Assembly (NCBI GenBank): GCA_030272585.1 | Contig: BSYQ01000002.1 | Coordinates: forward strand, 7,006,001 to 7,070,000 | DNA length: 64,000 nt | From: Bryopsis sp. KO-2023 | Taxonomy: Eukaryota; Chlorophyta; Ulvophyceae; Bryopsidales; Bryopsidaceae | Direction: 5' to 3' | Part shown: in pieces, positions 1 through 12,203 of the stretch | How positions within the stretch are numbered: the stretch's first letter is position 1 | Layout of the letters: every line of letters starts with the position of its first letter | Translations under genes and position numbers: made by a program | Notes under the pieces: generated by a model | Databases searched by the model: none | Told to the model about the DNA's origin: nothing | What the model saw: the letters and a program-made list of their open reading frames with translations, nothing else

Positions 1-257
1 TGGATGGATGAAGGGTGCCTGCCCTAGCTTGAACGTTTTTGAAGAAATACAAGCCAAGGAAGAGGTACGGCGAATATATTTGAGCCCCACGAATGCCTGC
101 CTGTAGCTCTGAGATGCTCCAGCTCTATTTCCAATATTCCCTCTTGTGGTTTTTCTTGCTTTCATCGTACGCTCCAACCCCCCCCCAGAGCGCTTCCAAA
201 GAGTTTTCGATGCTCAAAACAATGGAAAAATACTTGTCCTCTGTTTCTTGTTCAGAT
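1..257. other. Left edge, no gene assigned
   Basis: No open frame here resembles a known family. It lies directly before the first recognisable dynein exon and ends in a pyrimidine-rich stretch with AG at about 256-257, so it is most simply read as intron of the dynein-like gene, whose N-terminal part would lie outside the window. Confidence 0.3.
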
Positions 258-3200
258 CCTCTCCCAGACTGAGGACCCCACTCGGATGCTCGTGGTGTCA
301 GCCTCGCATTGGACTGGAGGCGTAGAGAAGGCGATTCAACAGAAACGTGTGAAGGAATGTGAGGAATCCTACACTCTTCAGGACTTGCTGAAGATCGTTG
401 ATTTGGTTGGAGGAAAACTGACCAAGCTTCAAAGGGCAACAACTCTTGGTAACAATGCTCGAATTTTCAAGGACTCCTGTCGCTCACATGATTCAAAGAT
501 GACATCTGGGCAGTTTTGTCAAACCCTCGTGAACTTGACATCTAAATTTTGTCCACACAGGGGATCTTGTTGTCATGGACGTTCACGCACGGGACGTCAT
601 GGCGACCTGGGCTGCGAAGGGAATCGATAACATCGCTGACTTTGAGTGGCAAGCACAACCGAGAAGCTACTGGGAGAAAGACGAGTCTGGTGAAAAAGGT
701 TTTACAATGCTCAAGCGTATGATGTCGACAACTCTGGAAGAGGGTCTGGAGAATTCCTCCAGATTGGTTATTACTCCCCTGACAGACAGGTGGGCTCTCT
801 TCGGAGCAGAAATATGGCTTTAGATGAGGTCTAGAAGGACTTTTTTAGATCGTGTGAGCCAGTGTTCGAGAAGCCCCTTTGATAGAAAGTGAGGTTTCAC
901 ATGCAGATGCTCTCGGACGCTCCTTGGCGCGATTCTGGGAGGAGCGCCAGAAGGGGTCTTTCCTGGGGGAACTGCAAAGACAGAGACCACCAAGGATTTG
1001 GCGAAAGCTCTGGCTCGCCGATGTGTGGTCTTCGACTGTTCAGACTCGCTGGATTACATAACGATGGGAAAAAAAATCTTCAAAGGTCTTGCCTCATCTG
1101 GGGTGTGGGCTTGCTTTGACGAGTTAAATCCAATCGATCTTGAAGCACTCAGTGTGTTCGCTCAGCAGGTGTGTGTGGGTTCCCTGGAGCCTCCACTGAT
1201 TGCAGCAAATTCATCATCCTTAATGACTCTGTAGGAAAAGAGCTGGCACTGACATGTGATATCTCTCGTTCTGCTAAGGTTCTGGACATTCGAAGGGCGA
1301 GAGCCGCTCGCCTGACGATATTCACCTTCGAGGGGACAGAAATGCGACTCAAGTGGAGCGCCCCCCAGTGGGGTGGGATCACTATGAACCCTGGATACTA
1401 CTGCGGGAGATCTGAACTTCCTGATAATTTGAAGGCTCTCTTCAGAACGAAAATCACATTGTTTTCGTTTGAATATTATCTTCGAGCACGAGAATGTGCA
1501 AAGAAAATTGTCCTAGAGTGCTACAAGCTGTGCTCTGAGCCGCTCTCCTCTCAAGTCATGATTGTGAGGTTGCCCTTCTCGGGCAAAACAAGCTCTTACA
1601 GAGCTCTCGCCAGAGCCCTGACAGATGACTGGAAGGTACGACGCCTCAAAGAGGAAACGGTTCAGAAATGAAGGGGCAAACACGATTCTTTCTCAAAACC
1701 ATTCATTGTGTCAAATTTTGTTGGTTTCCTCAAATTCAACGTATGTCTCAACATTCATTGTTCTTTAGAAGAAAAACAAAATAGAAAGAAAGTGAAATTA
1801 AACATGCTGAAAGTTGAATGCTAACTATGAGAGAATGATCTCACCTCCTCCTCAGCGCGAGATTTTTTTTTTGTCAGTGTAATCGATCAAAAAACAAACT
1901 CTGGAGCATTCATGTTCCGCCCCTGTTCCATGACCTGTGTGTGCTTGCATGATGCAAAGGTGTTGAGCAGTATAGAGGACGACGCGACGGTTGGGCATCA
2001 CTTTGAAAGCATATTTGTGTTGGGTTCTTTGGTGTGGTCCATTGGCTGCACAGGCGGCGCCACAACACTGAATGCTCGGAATGACTTGGACAAGTTTTTC
2101 AGGACGGCATCGCAGCTGGAAACGTTCTCTGGACCGTCTGGAGAAAGGTATCTGGAGAAAAAAGTTCGAGGAGGAAGCAATCAAGAGCGATTTTCCTGTT
2201 GTGTTTGTCTCATATTCGTGTGTTTTTCTCCACTGTCAAGGTACAACCTTCCAGAGGACAAGCCAAAGAATCATGTCACAATGATGGAGGCATCGATGAT
2301 TCCGAATGGAGATGAAACGTCTGTCTATGACTACTACTTCTTCGAGAAAAAGTCAGGACAGGGGAAGCTCTGGAGACCCTCTCAGATAGGAGGAGTGGAT
2401 TTCCCACATGACACTCCAATACGAGCGATTGTGGTGCCTACTGTCGACGGAACTGGTAAGCTGAGCATATATATGAACGAAAGGCTTTGGGCGGGCGTAT
2501 TATATTAAAAAATGTGTCGGTAAGCCGAGCATACTCAGACGAAGAGAAAGGATTGTTTCAAAAGCTGAAGCTCTCCCAAACTGAATTTTCTTCCTCCAGG
2601 CAAGTCGGTATACGTTCAGTCATACTGGCCGCCAGTCGGCAAGCGAGCTGTTATATTCGTCGACGATTTGAACATGCCTCAAGTAAAGCAGTACAGTGCT
2701 CAGCCTCTGATCGAACTCCTGCGGCAATTCATGGACCATCATCAAGGGTGGTATGACAGGTGATACTACTTTTTTTTCAGGCATTTCTTGCTTCACTCAT
2801 TCGTCTTTTGGACCAAGTCATGCCCATTTTGCTCGGTTTTGCTGTGCAGATCGAAGAACGCCTTCCGCAAAATGGAGGATTGTCGGTTCGTTTGTGCTAT
2901 GGGCCGAAATCCTGTGATGACCCAACGCTACTACTCAAGGCACTACTTCAACATGGTGTCTCTCGTCGATTTTGATAACGGGTCGACCCTGACGCGGATT
3001 TTCACCTCGATTATCGACTGGTTGAGGAAGAAAGAAGCATTCCATGACAACGTCAAGGTCAGCCTCTTTCCAGAACTACAACTGGTCTTTCAACTACAGA
3101 CAGTTTTCTACGATCGACTCGTGGATGAAAGAGACCAGCAATGGTTCCTGCCAGCACTCGAGCAAACAACCGCCACCAGTCTGGATGCAAACTTCGACAA

Positions 3201-5900
3201 GCTGCTCAAGCATGTAGCCGACGAGGAGGCGAACATATTCGACACGGAATCCATCAGAAAGTGCTTTTTTGGGGACTACATGCAGGTATTACAGGCATCA
3301 AATAATGCTCCAAAAGCAAATTTTTCCACTCTGAGTAGCTTGCCACTGACGCGCGCTGGACTAACCAACCGCTCAGGCATGCTCTCACACCACCTTTTCT
3401 TTGAATAAACAGGAGGCTGAAGAACCAAGCCTGCTGCGAGCCTATTCTGAGGTCATAGCGCCATTGATATCCAAAAGGGAAGACTTCCTTGTCGATCAAG
3501 CAATGAGCATGAGCAAGCAGGCAATGAATCCAGCAATGTTTCTGGTCGCTGTACAGAAACACGTCTCACGAGTTTGCAGGGTTCTCAAACAGCCTGGTGA
3601 GGAATGTTCCACATTGATGTATTTCTGGATCTATTTTGGTGTTTTGGAAGTACTCCGTAGGGTTCTCAAACAGCCTGGTGAGGAACTATCCACATCGATG
3701 TATTTCTAGATCTGTTTTGGTGTTTTGGAGGTATTCCGTAACCATAGGGGATGTTTTGTGTGGCAGGCTTTGGGTGCGTTGAGGGTAGCGGAAGGAAAAG
3801 TCTTTCTCGTCTTGGCTCAGCTTACATCTGTGGTATGGAGACGTTCCAAATAGAAATATCCAAGAACTACACGACGGTGGAGTGGCGGCGCGAGGATTTG
3901 AAAAAAATGACAAGGAGAGCTGGGGGTGACGGCCAAGCTTGGGTCTTCCTTTTCTCCAACATGCAGATCAAAGAAGTGTCTTTTGTGGAAGACATCAATT
4001 GCCTACTACTCAATTTTAGCGGCGAGGTATTGAGAGCCAGCATGCTGCCTTTCCAAGCTTTTATCCTTCCTGATAAAAAGCTTTGAATTGGTGTAATATC
4101 CCTTCTGGCTTTTTTCTCCCTACCAGGTGCCGAGCATGTTTCCCTTCGATGATGAAAGAGCGGCAGTACCACTCGAACAGTGCAGAGGCCTGGCCAAAAA
4201 AGAAGGAAAGCAACTGAAAGGGGAGCTCTGGAACCATTTCGTGGAGAAAACAAAAGAAGATTTGCACGTGATAATGTGCAAATTCAGCCCCACTATTGGC
4301 GATGTGTTCAGAGAGCGATTGCGCCAGTTGCTTGTGAACTGTTGCACCATCGACTGGGCCAAGCCTGTGGGTGGGGGCAAACTGACGGGGAGAGGGCGGC
4401 AAATGTGGGTGGCGCCTTCACCTGAGAAAGATCCGAAAGGGATCGCCACGAGGTCAAGGGGGTCTATGGTGCTAGGACCTACTGAAAATGAAGACTTGGG
4501 AAATGTGCATAACAAAGCCGGCGGAGAGATGCAATCAATCCCCGTCACACAAACGAAAGATGAGGCGTTGAAGGATATCACGAATGTATTGATAGTGAGC
4601 AAAGTCCCAAGCCTATGCCCATTGGATGAGAATATGCAGGTGAACACAACCCACCATTTCTTTATTGCTTCTCTCTTTGAACCTTTCTGGGAAATCTGTT
4701 AACGCTCCGATCAGATTTTGAAGCTCGTTCAACCTGGAGCATCCAAAAGAGGACTAGAAACCCCAGTTGAAACCCCAGTGGGGGTATGTGTTTAAGGAAT
4801 GCTGCTGTGAAATTTGATGTGATTGTGGCAGGAACAGGCTCAAGATGTGCATCTCCCAGACTTGGGCCGACAGAACTATGATGATGATTTCGAGCAAACA
4901 ACCAGTTGTGCCCAGCAGGTGATTTTTTATTGTTGTCGTTGTATTGATTGACTGGGTGAAGGGCTGGGGAGGAGTCCAGAAAACATAACTTCATCGTCCT
5001 GAATCCAGTAGTAGTGCCGTTTTAACTTTTTCAAAACTGTTTCTTCGACAGGCAACTGTTGCCATGATGGACAACAAAATGGCAAACCTGGCTGAGGCGG
5101 TAAAACAGGTCGACATCTCGTACCTGAAAAAGCTGCGATGTCCTCCCAAGGGAGTAAAAATGGTGATGGAGGCCGTTTGCGTTCTTCTGAACGGCAAACC
5201 TCCAAGAGGAAGGGATGACTCATGGAACACCGCCATCGCATGGATGCACAGGAAGGAGTTCATGATGAAGATCAAAAATCTTGACAAAAACCATGTTCCT
5301 CGAAAAACACTGAAAGAAATTCGATCGGTCTACATCTCGAGCGAGGGGTTTACTCCAGACAACGTAAAAAGAGCATGCCCAGAAGCCGAGGGACTGTGCA
5401 AGTGGGTGCATGCCGTGTCATCGGCTGCAAAACTGTTGCTTGGGTCAGATAAAATGGAAGATGATGGGAGTAAAAAGACAACCCAAGAAAAGAGTGACAC
5501 TCTCACTTTCCCATCATCATCACAACTGGCTACTGACGCACACCCCACCACAGAAAAAAACAACGGAGACGACAAGGAGGAAAACAAGGGTCGCCCGATC
5601 AAATCAAATCAAATTTGGAAAGTGGCATCGGACCCTTATGGAACTCGTTGCACGCTGAAAAAATCATCAAGCCTGCTTTCCCAGGAAGTGGTCACTCGCT
5701 CACACAAAACTGATGTGATTGATGTGATTTCTGGTAAGGAGGAATGGACAGACAGAGATTTCGTGGCCGAGTATTGCCATTTGGATTCGGAAATATGGAT
5801 GCCCGAATTTTTCCAACAAGAAGACGTAAAAAAAATTGCGTTGATCAAATCGTTCTATTATGATTTGGAAGATTATTTGAAGAAGAGAAATATGTTATGA
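258..5900 (+). pseudogene. Condensed axonemal-type dynein heavy chain (end of linker to microtubule-binding stalk), multi-exon
   Basis: Dynein heavy chains are AAA+ motors that walk on microtubules. About 13 exons can be followed, approximately 258-448, 561-789, 907-1168, 1279-1635, 2000-2115, 2241-2455, 2600-2759, 2849-3062, 3100-3284, 3411-3586, 3766-4026, 4126-4636 and 5052-5900. In order they give the pre-AAA1 motif (VVMDVHARDV, then SSRLVITPLTDR), AAA1 with a P-loop-like stretch and CFDEL, the AAA1 NPG motif, the AAA2 P-loop (SGKTSSYRALA), AAA3 (GKSVYVQ and VIFVDDLNMP), AAA4 (GSGRKSLSRL), then stalk and microtubule-binding sequence ending near EGLCKWVHA. Segments that should separate these motifs are missing: most of AAA1-AAA2, and the AAA3 Walker A to B interval. 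AAA5, AAA6 and the C-terminal domain are absent, and the last exon ends in an unrelated Ser/Lys-rich tail. Exon frames and GT-AG junctions are largely kept, so it is either a frame-preserving remnant or an expressed short paralog. The 5' end lies outside the window. Confidence 0.8.
3579..3741 (+). repeat. Tandem duplication of an exon end plus intron start in the dynein-like gene
   Basis: Two adjacent copies of about 81-82 bp, each starting GGTTCTCAAACAGCCTGGTG. Each includes the coding end (VLKQPG) and the GTGAGG donor of the exon before the AAA4 exon. The copies differ at several positions, so the duplication is not very recent. Confidence 0.85.
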
Positions 5901-8900
5901 AAGGATGAACGCATGTAAAAAAAACCGTGACAAGTGAAAAAAAAAAGATTCGGAATAGCTTGGGTTCACAACAGCAGAACTTGTAGAAGCACAGAGGCAA
6001 GAGCAGAAGAAGCAGAGCGCGCGTTTTTTCTTAAAACCATTAAAACTACTACGTGAAACAAGGTTCTTGATGAGTCACGCCCGTTACCAACATCACGCTT
6101 CCTCAATCAATCGATGCTCACTCGCATTTTCGAGATGCTCTCAGTCACGGTTCCACGACGGTAACACCTTTTTTCACTCCGAAAATCACCCCACCCCCCA
6201 AATATCGTCCAGAGGATTCTGAATGCTTTTCTTTTGCGGATGGTTGGGTTCACTGATACCGTTTGTAGCATTTCTTTTCTCCGGTCGCTGCGATATATGC
6301 CAGAGGAAAAGATGACCAACACTAACCGAAGCTGTCCAGGTAGGTCGTCCCCAAAAAAAACGCCTTTTCGCTTGGAATGTGGTGGCTCCTCCTCTTTCCC
6401 ATGGAGAAATTCCTATTTCTTCTTTTTTCCATGCATAGTAGCAGTGACTACTTAGAGAATCATGCCAACAATTTGGTCCAACAATGGGCTGTAGTAACCC
6501 TAATTAGGAAAATGTCTACAAAACGACGCTTGTTTTCTTTTTTTTTCTCTTTCCCTCGATTCTTTTTCTCAAAAACCAAGAATTGTTGTGTTTTGCTTCA
6601 GATGTTTGATGGATGTTGTCCATTGAATTCGCAAGAAAGTCAACATCGAAGGCAAAGGATGATGGATTCATACAGCGGGCGGGCACATCCAGGTCTTGTT
6701 CTTTCTGTTTAATTTCTATTTATCATATTTTCAAAAAAATAATTCGCTTTTTTGTTTCTCATTTCTCCATGAAGATGAAGTCCCATCTGTGTTTTAGAAA
6801 CACGATCTCGAAACACATCCATGCTGGGTTGATTTCCCATTTCAGGGCTAAAAAACTTGTTTTTTCTTTGGTTAAATTATGTTGAATTATCTCTCTTCCT
6901 TTTTTCCACGGACCTTTGATGATTATAAAGCAACAGGGACTATTTTGTTCTTTTCCTGAAAAAAAGGCATACCCCTTTTTCAGCCACATTCGCTCATTTA
7001 CAGTTTTTCTGTACCAACATGAAAATCTGGTCTTCTAATTATTATAGGTTAGCACTGACAATTTTTTACAAGAAAGAGATTCACAATTCGGACAGTTGAC
7101 GTCTTTTCTGAGTTCTGAAGGCACACGCCGAAATTCCAAACACCCTCCTTTCGAAAACAAAGCAAACTGATTGGCTTTTTGCGCCACAAGATTCATATAT
7201 AACAACGGCTACCCACTTTCTTTCAATGTTATGTTGAAAATATAGTCCAAGGGGGCTACATTTCTGTGCATGCACTTTCTGTCCATTTGTTCAATGTTTG
7301 TTTTTATATAATTATATCAAATAATCACAGTTCCTCTTAAAAAAACTGCTGTCTATGTTTCCAGCTACCTGGGTTGTGTTCAGTGAGAAATAAGGAACGA
7401 AAAAAAGACAAAGGCATCAATGTTTTTGTCCATCAAAATTTGATTCTGGAAAATTAATCAAGGGAGGGCATACAAAAATAAAGGTCTCGTATCTGGAAAT
7501 CGTATCTACAATAATGGACAAATCGTGATTTGCTGGCCAAGCATCTGGACAAGAAATTAAAATTTAAGGAAACCGTTTGTCAAAGATGAAATCTGATGCA
7601 ATTTGTTGTCAAAGGTGTGTCGGCAATTACTAGTGTACTTACTATAAGTGTCCATATCTGGCTGTTGCTTCTGTATGTCGTTTCTGTGTTGAAACCAGGC
7701 CATTTCCAGGTTTTGAGGTAGAAATCAAGCACAGGCGACAGGGTAGCGCCTGCTTATCACCCAAGCACTGTTGAGCGTGGATCGAAGGTGTCTATCCCTG
7801 GTCCTGTGCTGAGCGTCGATGGTGCATCCTTTCCAAGGGGTGGGTCTGTTCTGGTGCCTTCTCTGAAGAGCTGGCTGCGGAATGGGTGAGGTGTCGGGCA
7901 TAGCGCCAGGCGGGAAACCGAGCAGCGATCACTGGCCGCCGACCTTGGTGGGAGGACAATGCACCAGAGCTGATCACAGGGTTCACCAGCGACAAACCAC
8001 CACAGAGAGACCGCTCAATTTATTTTCATATTGTATTTTAAACTCCGATGCCAGTTTTTGAGTTTTGGGCCAGTCCAAAAGGCGGCGCAGCTACACCAAT
8101 AATAAGGCATTTGGAAAAGGCAAAACTTACAACACCCAATTAGTGCGTTTTATCATCGACCTGAAGGCAGAAAGGAAAACGGTTCCCGCAGATCACGGTG
8201 ATCTAGGGTCTACCCCTCGATCGATTCAAAGTCCTGGGGAAATTCCCTAATTGCATTGGAGGGACCTTGAGAATACAGAAATTCCTCTGATTGTTTTGTT
8301 CACATTCAATGAACACACTATGCAATCAGGGTAGATTTTTCAGCCTGGGGGGGGGGAGGGGGGGTCTCTTTGCAGGATCTCGAAAGGATAGTTTCCCAAC
8401 TTCGTTTCCTGGGTGGTGCAATGTTATCGATGCAGAACCCTGGAGGACAAAAAATGAGTTGAAGGCAGCTGCTGCCTTCAACTCTGCAGAGCAACATCAA
8501 CATCAACCGATTAAGACATAGATATGTGTTGTTGCACGTTTGGTGTCTGGCTCATACGGCAATAGAGTTCAGTTTTTCGTCTTCTTTCAGAGTGTCTCCT
8601 GGCCATTCCATGATCAAAGCAACAAATGTCTTTGAGGCTTGCTGATTTACATTCTTAAGCACGCCCTGCTCAAATACCTCACGATTCAAATACCACCGAT
8701 CCGTCGCACCCCCTGTAAAGTCATTTAGTTGGCGGAAGGCCTACCGCTTTCCCCCTTGTTTGGTCTAAGGAGTGAATTTTCTCCGGTCCGCCATATATGC
8801 AGGGGTTGGGTCAGGTCCGTTCACTGAAACGATGGAAAGGAGCTGTACACATGCGATTGTTACCTCAGCGACTGCGGCGGCTAGCGACAGACGCGACCGC

Positions 8901-8991
8901 GTCCCATGGAAGCTCATATATTTCTCGCAGCTCCGCAGTTTCAAAAAAGTTTTGTTGACACAGGCAAAGCTTCCCTCCTGCAATCAAACAG
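5901..8991. other. About 3 kb without a supportable gene
   Basis: AT-rich sequence with homopolymer runs follows the dynein-like gene. Short open frames occur at 6070-6345 and 8290-8520, but none has a recognisable domain or convincing exon structure. The only structured item is the dispersed repeat at 7738-8020. The 5' exon of the coiled-coil gene that becomes visible at 8992 probably lies within 8760-8960 but could not be fixed. Confidence 0.5.
7738..8020. repeat. Dispersed repeat family R1, copy 1
   Basis: About 280 bp beginning CAGGGTAGCGCCTGCTTATC, closely matching 35855-36145 in the same orientation. The minus strand of both copies carries an open frame of about 60 codons with strongly conserved residues (SSH.GRRPVIAARFPAW, THPLERMHH), so it may be a fragment of a mobile-element protein. 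The family was not recognised. Confidence 0.75.
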
Positions 8992-10882
8992 GCAGAGGGA
9001 CTTTTGCTGAAACAAGCTGAAGATCAAGGTTGCAAGGGGGTCATGGCAGCCTTTCGGGATCATGCCAGGCAAGGTAATCGGACCTGCTTGTGCCTCTTTC
9101 TCCAGAAGGAGACACTTTTCTTTTGCCCACGAAAGAAGGGGCGCCGCCGCCGCCGCAGCAGCCAAATCACAGCCTTGTTTCCGTCTCGACCCACGAAAGC
9201 GAGACCTGTGAACTCCGTGTTGCTATGAAAACCTGACAGGAGCGACCCTGGTGTCTTGAAAGCGACCGAACGCATCCTTACGCTTCGTTTCTTGGGGATT
9301 CACCTGTGCTTTCAAGCAGGAAACTGTTTAAGTGAGCGTAAGGCGCCAGATCCTGAAGTGGAAATCGCTTATCTTCACGCTCGTCTTGATGAGCTGGAAG
9401 GCAGCGATAATATTCGTATGCAGACGGCGCGCCGGAATCAAGAATTCCCTGTACGAGGTGAGAGGACGCTACCGAGCGAGTACAGGGATTTCAATGCCTG
9501 CTTTTCCGCACTTCCCATCTTTTGTGTCGCTTTCCCTGCGTGTGGCTGATGCTGTTTTCGATTGCATTGGTTTTCTCATTCTCCCTTCAGCTGGACGTTG
9601 CAAGGTTCTGGTGCTGATTCATGAAAGATGTCTAGGATGCAAGAAATTGGTGCTCGATTGACTTCATTAAAACATAGCTTATTCTAAGAGTCTTCTGTTT
9701 TGGTGTCGCATTTGCCACTTAGCAGCCCCAGGGCGGAGGTTGCAGGAGTCGTTGATGAAAGTCGACGACGTGTCTGAACGGATACATTCGTTGAAGGTAC
9801 TCCTGGCTGTCTTGCTTTTCTCACCTTCATAGATAAGACGAACTCTACAGATCATGGAGCGCCAGGGAGATTTTTTTTAACCTTTGTGTGATACCATCCA
9901 GGTCGCTGTTGAGACGAAAGATACCGACCTGAGCCGCGTTATGAAGGAACTCGTGGAAAAGAGCAGTTGCATAGCCGCCAGGGACACCACCATTGCTGAG
10001 AGAGATGCGTTCATTTCGAAGACCCTCTCCGGCATAGGTGAACTACAACCAGAACTTGCAAGTCATCAGGAAACTCACTTTATCATGCATTCTCTTCGTG
10101 AGGAGCTCAAGGAGAAAGCCGTGGCGATTGCTGTTTTTCGGGAACAGTTGACCAACAGCGAGCACAATGTTTCCGAGAAGGAGGTGGATTTACAGGAGCA
10201 CAAAGCGAGAGTGGTGAAGAGGGATGCAACGATCGAATCTCTCCAAGCGAGTCTCGAAAGAGATCGCCGCATGGTTGATTCTCTTCGTGCTGAGCTCAAG
10301 TCGAAAGCCTTGGAGAATACTGCTTTGGGGAGTCATTTGACAACGAGCAGGTCGAGAGCTGACGAAAAGGAAATGGAGATACGGGAGCACAAAGCGAGAT
10401 TGGAGAAGAGAGACGCAGTGGTCGAGTCTGTCAAAGCGAGTCTCGAAAAAGATCGCCGAATGGTTGATTCTCTTCGTGCCGAGCTCAACTCGAAAGCGTT
10501 TGAGAATACTGCTTTGGGGAAGCAGTTGGCAAAGAGCAGGTCAACACACACACTCTTGAAAGTGTGTTTTCTAGGGCTTCTTTTGCTGGTTGCAGCCGGG
10601 TTCGTTGCACTCGGTCATGAAAAGGGATTGCTTCATGAAAGAATCAACCAAATGGATGAAGTGATTATTCGAAAAGAGGCGACGATCAAGTCAAATGCAG
10701 CGAGTTATGAGCAGAGAGAAAAAGAAGCCATCCGAAAAACGGATATTCAAATACACGACCAGGAAGCGTTGCTGAAGAACATAAGTGCGACATTGTGGAA
10801 CTATCTGCCAGAGCTTTTCGTTTCGTTTATCCTGAGAAACTCAAATTTGGGAAGCACACGCTGCTGTTCGCTATGCTACTGA
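8992..10882 (+). CDS. Coiled-coil protein with one membrane segment (5' end not located)
   Basis: Four exons join cleanly: 8992-9073, 9320-9457, an exon ending at 9796 (starting near 9727-9735), and 9902-10882. The product is rich in Glu, Lys, Arg and Leu with long heptad-like stretches. A module of about 64 residues occurs twice in tandem (KRDATIESLQASLERDRRMV and KRDAVVESVKASLEKDRRMV), each copy followed by DSLRAEL. A hydrophobic segment (VCFLGLLLLVAAGFVALG) about 110 residues from the end predicts a membrane anchor, so the coiled coil would sit on one side of a membrane. No family was recognised. The last 42 codons lie inside the inverted duplication 10757-11006, so the present C-terminus may be secondary. 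The 5' exon or exons are unknown. Confidence 0.65.
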
Positions 10883-11006
10883 ACAAACAATACCTCCACA
10901 GGCAAAAAATGCCCAGATGTTAGTAATTTGTCGATTATAAGGAAATTTTGTAGTTCTTAGAGCATTTCTTGCGTTGCAGAGAATGTATTCGATCGTCATT
11001 TTTCGA
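10757..11006 (+). repeat. Inverted duplication, left copy (250 bp)
   Basis: This stretch is the reverse complement of 12204-12453 with essentially no differences by eye. It supplies the C-terminal codons of the coiled-coil gene. The spacer of about 1.2 kb contains the small ankyrin gene. Confidence 0.9.
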
Positions 11007-11230
11007 AAAAAAAAATTCATTTTCTTTACCTTTTGTTTGTTTTGACTTCGCACACACGAGAATGTCACACGCACAACTCTCTGACAAAATCTCATTCAAA
11101 AATCGATGGATTACAATTCGCATGAGGAGGTAGTCTCCAGAAACTTCCCCAAACAATCGCTTTAAAAACGTTGTAACAACACGGCGACATGAACCATAGA
11201 AATCCCCCGACTATAGAGTCTTGAGGGTAT

Positions 11231-12048
11231 TCATCTCAACAGCTCGGTCAAAGCGTCTTTTGTTCGTTGGGGAAGTCTTGAGTTGATATATTCCACAGGA
11301 CAAATGGCAAAGTCATTTCTCAACCTTCTTGCCCCTGGAAAGAAAAATGCAAAAATAACCAAAAAAACAACGATACAATACAATCAATGCGAGCTTCAAC
11401 AACTGTGTCTGGATACCAAAAACGAAAGTTGAAAATAACCTTTGTTTAGATAAACCTTACAAATATAATTCAAAAATCAGTTGGAAGATGGCAGTTGTTG
11501 AAGTGAACAATCCGTCTGTACAGATATGATAAAATTAAAATGTTGAGTGTGAGAATGTTACACACATGTTACACACATGTTACACACATGTTACACGCAT
11601 TGGGGGGAAGTTCGAAAATATATATATATACAAATATATTCAAACAAACAAACAAACAATATTACCAGCGTCGAGCAACGCCTTGGTCATTTCGAGGCTG
11701 CCAACCGCAGATGCGTAATGTAACGCAGTGCTGTGTCCTTGGGGGTCACGAATATTTACATCAAAACCCATGGCTATGAACGCCTAAGAATTTCACGTTA
11801 GTGTCACGTTAGAAAATCAACAAGATTCAAGCAATATGAAACTTAACATAACATGACTGGTGCGATCAAAACAAGAAACCAACCAAAAACAGTTCAAGAC
11901 ATTCCAGTCCAGAGCCTAAACCTCCGAGGGGGTTAGTACAAAGAAAAACAAGAAACAAGGAGATGGGGCGGAGCGGATGGAACTTTTTTACCTTGACCAT
12001 TTGGAGGTCATTCTGCTGAACAGCGTCAAGGAGAGATTGCCTTATATC
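11231..12048 (-). CDS. Small ankyrin-repeat protein, 3' part (paralog of the gene at 51.2-52.9 kb)
   Basis: Three minus-strand exons join in frame: 12048-11992 (19 codons, SLLDAVQQNDLQMVK), 11783-11666 (39 codons plus 1 nt, with the ankyrin signature GHSTALHYASAVGSLEMTKA) and 11334-11231 (ends ALTELLR, stop). The 57-nt first exon and the following junction phases match the gene at 51219-52898, and both proteins end with a similar short acidic-Leu tail (LTELLR, LHELLG). Ankyrin repeats mediate protein binding and the partner is unknown. The 5' exons should lie upstream towards 12453, within or next to the inverted duplication and the 12455 element, but no start could be fixed. The 5' part may have been replaced by the duplication. 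Confidence 0.7.
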
Positions 12049-12203
12049 CTGTTACTCCAAACAAAAAAGTAGTTCAAAACAATTCACCTACAGGAAAAAA
12101 CAAATACTCCGAACCAGAATTTGCAGCACCAAGAAAGACTGGCAGCCTTCTCAAGTGTAAACAGACTAAAGACTTGCAGGAGACCACAAAATTACCTTTT
12201 TTG

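Noticed and set aside
6071..6245. Frame reading ITLPQSIDAHSHFRDAL on the plus strand, resembling a dihydroorotase metal-site motif
   Set aside because: The match is confined to a few residues, no other block of the enzyme follows, and the frame stops soon after.
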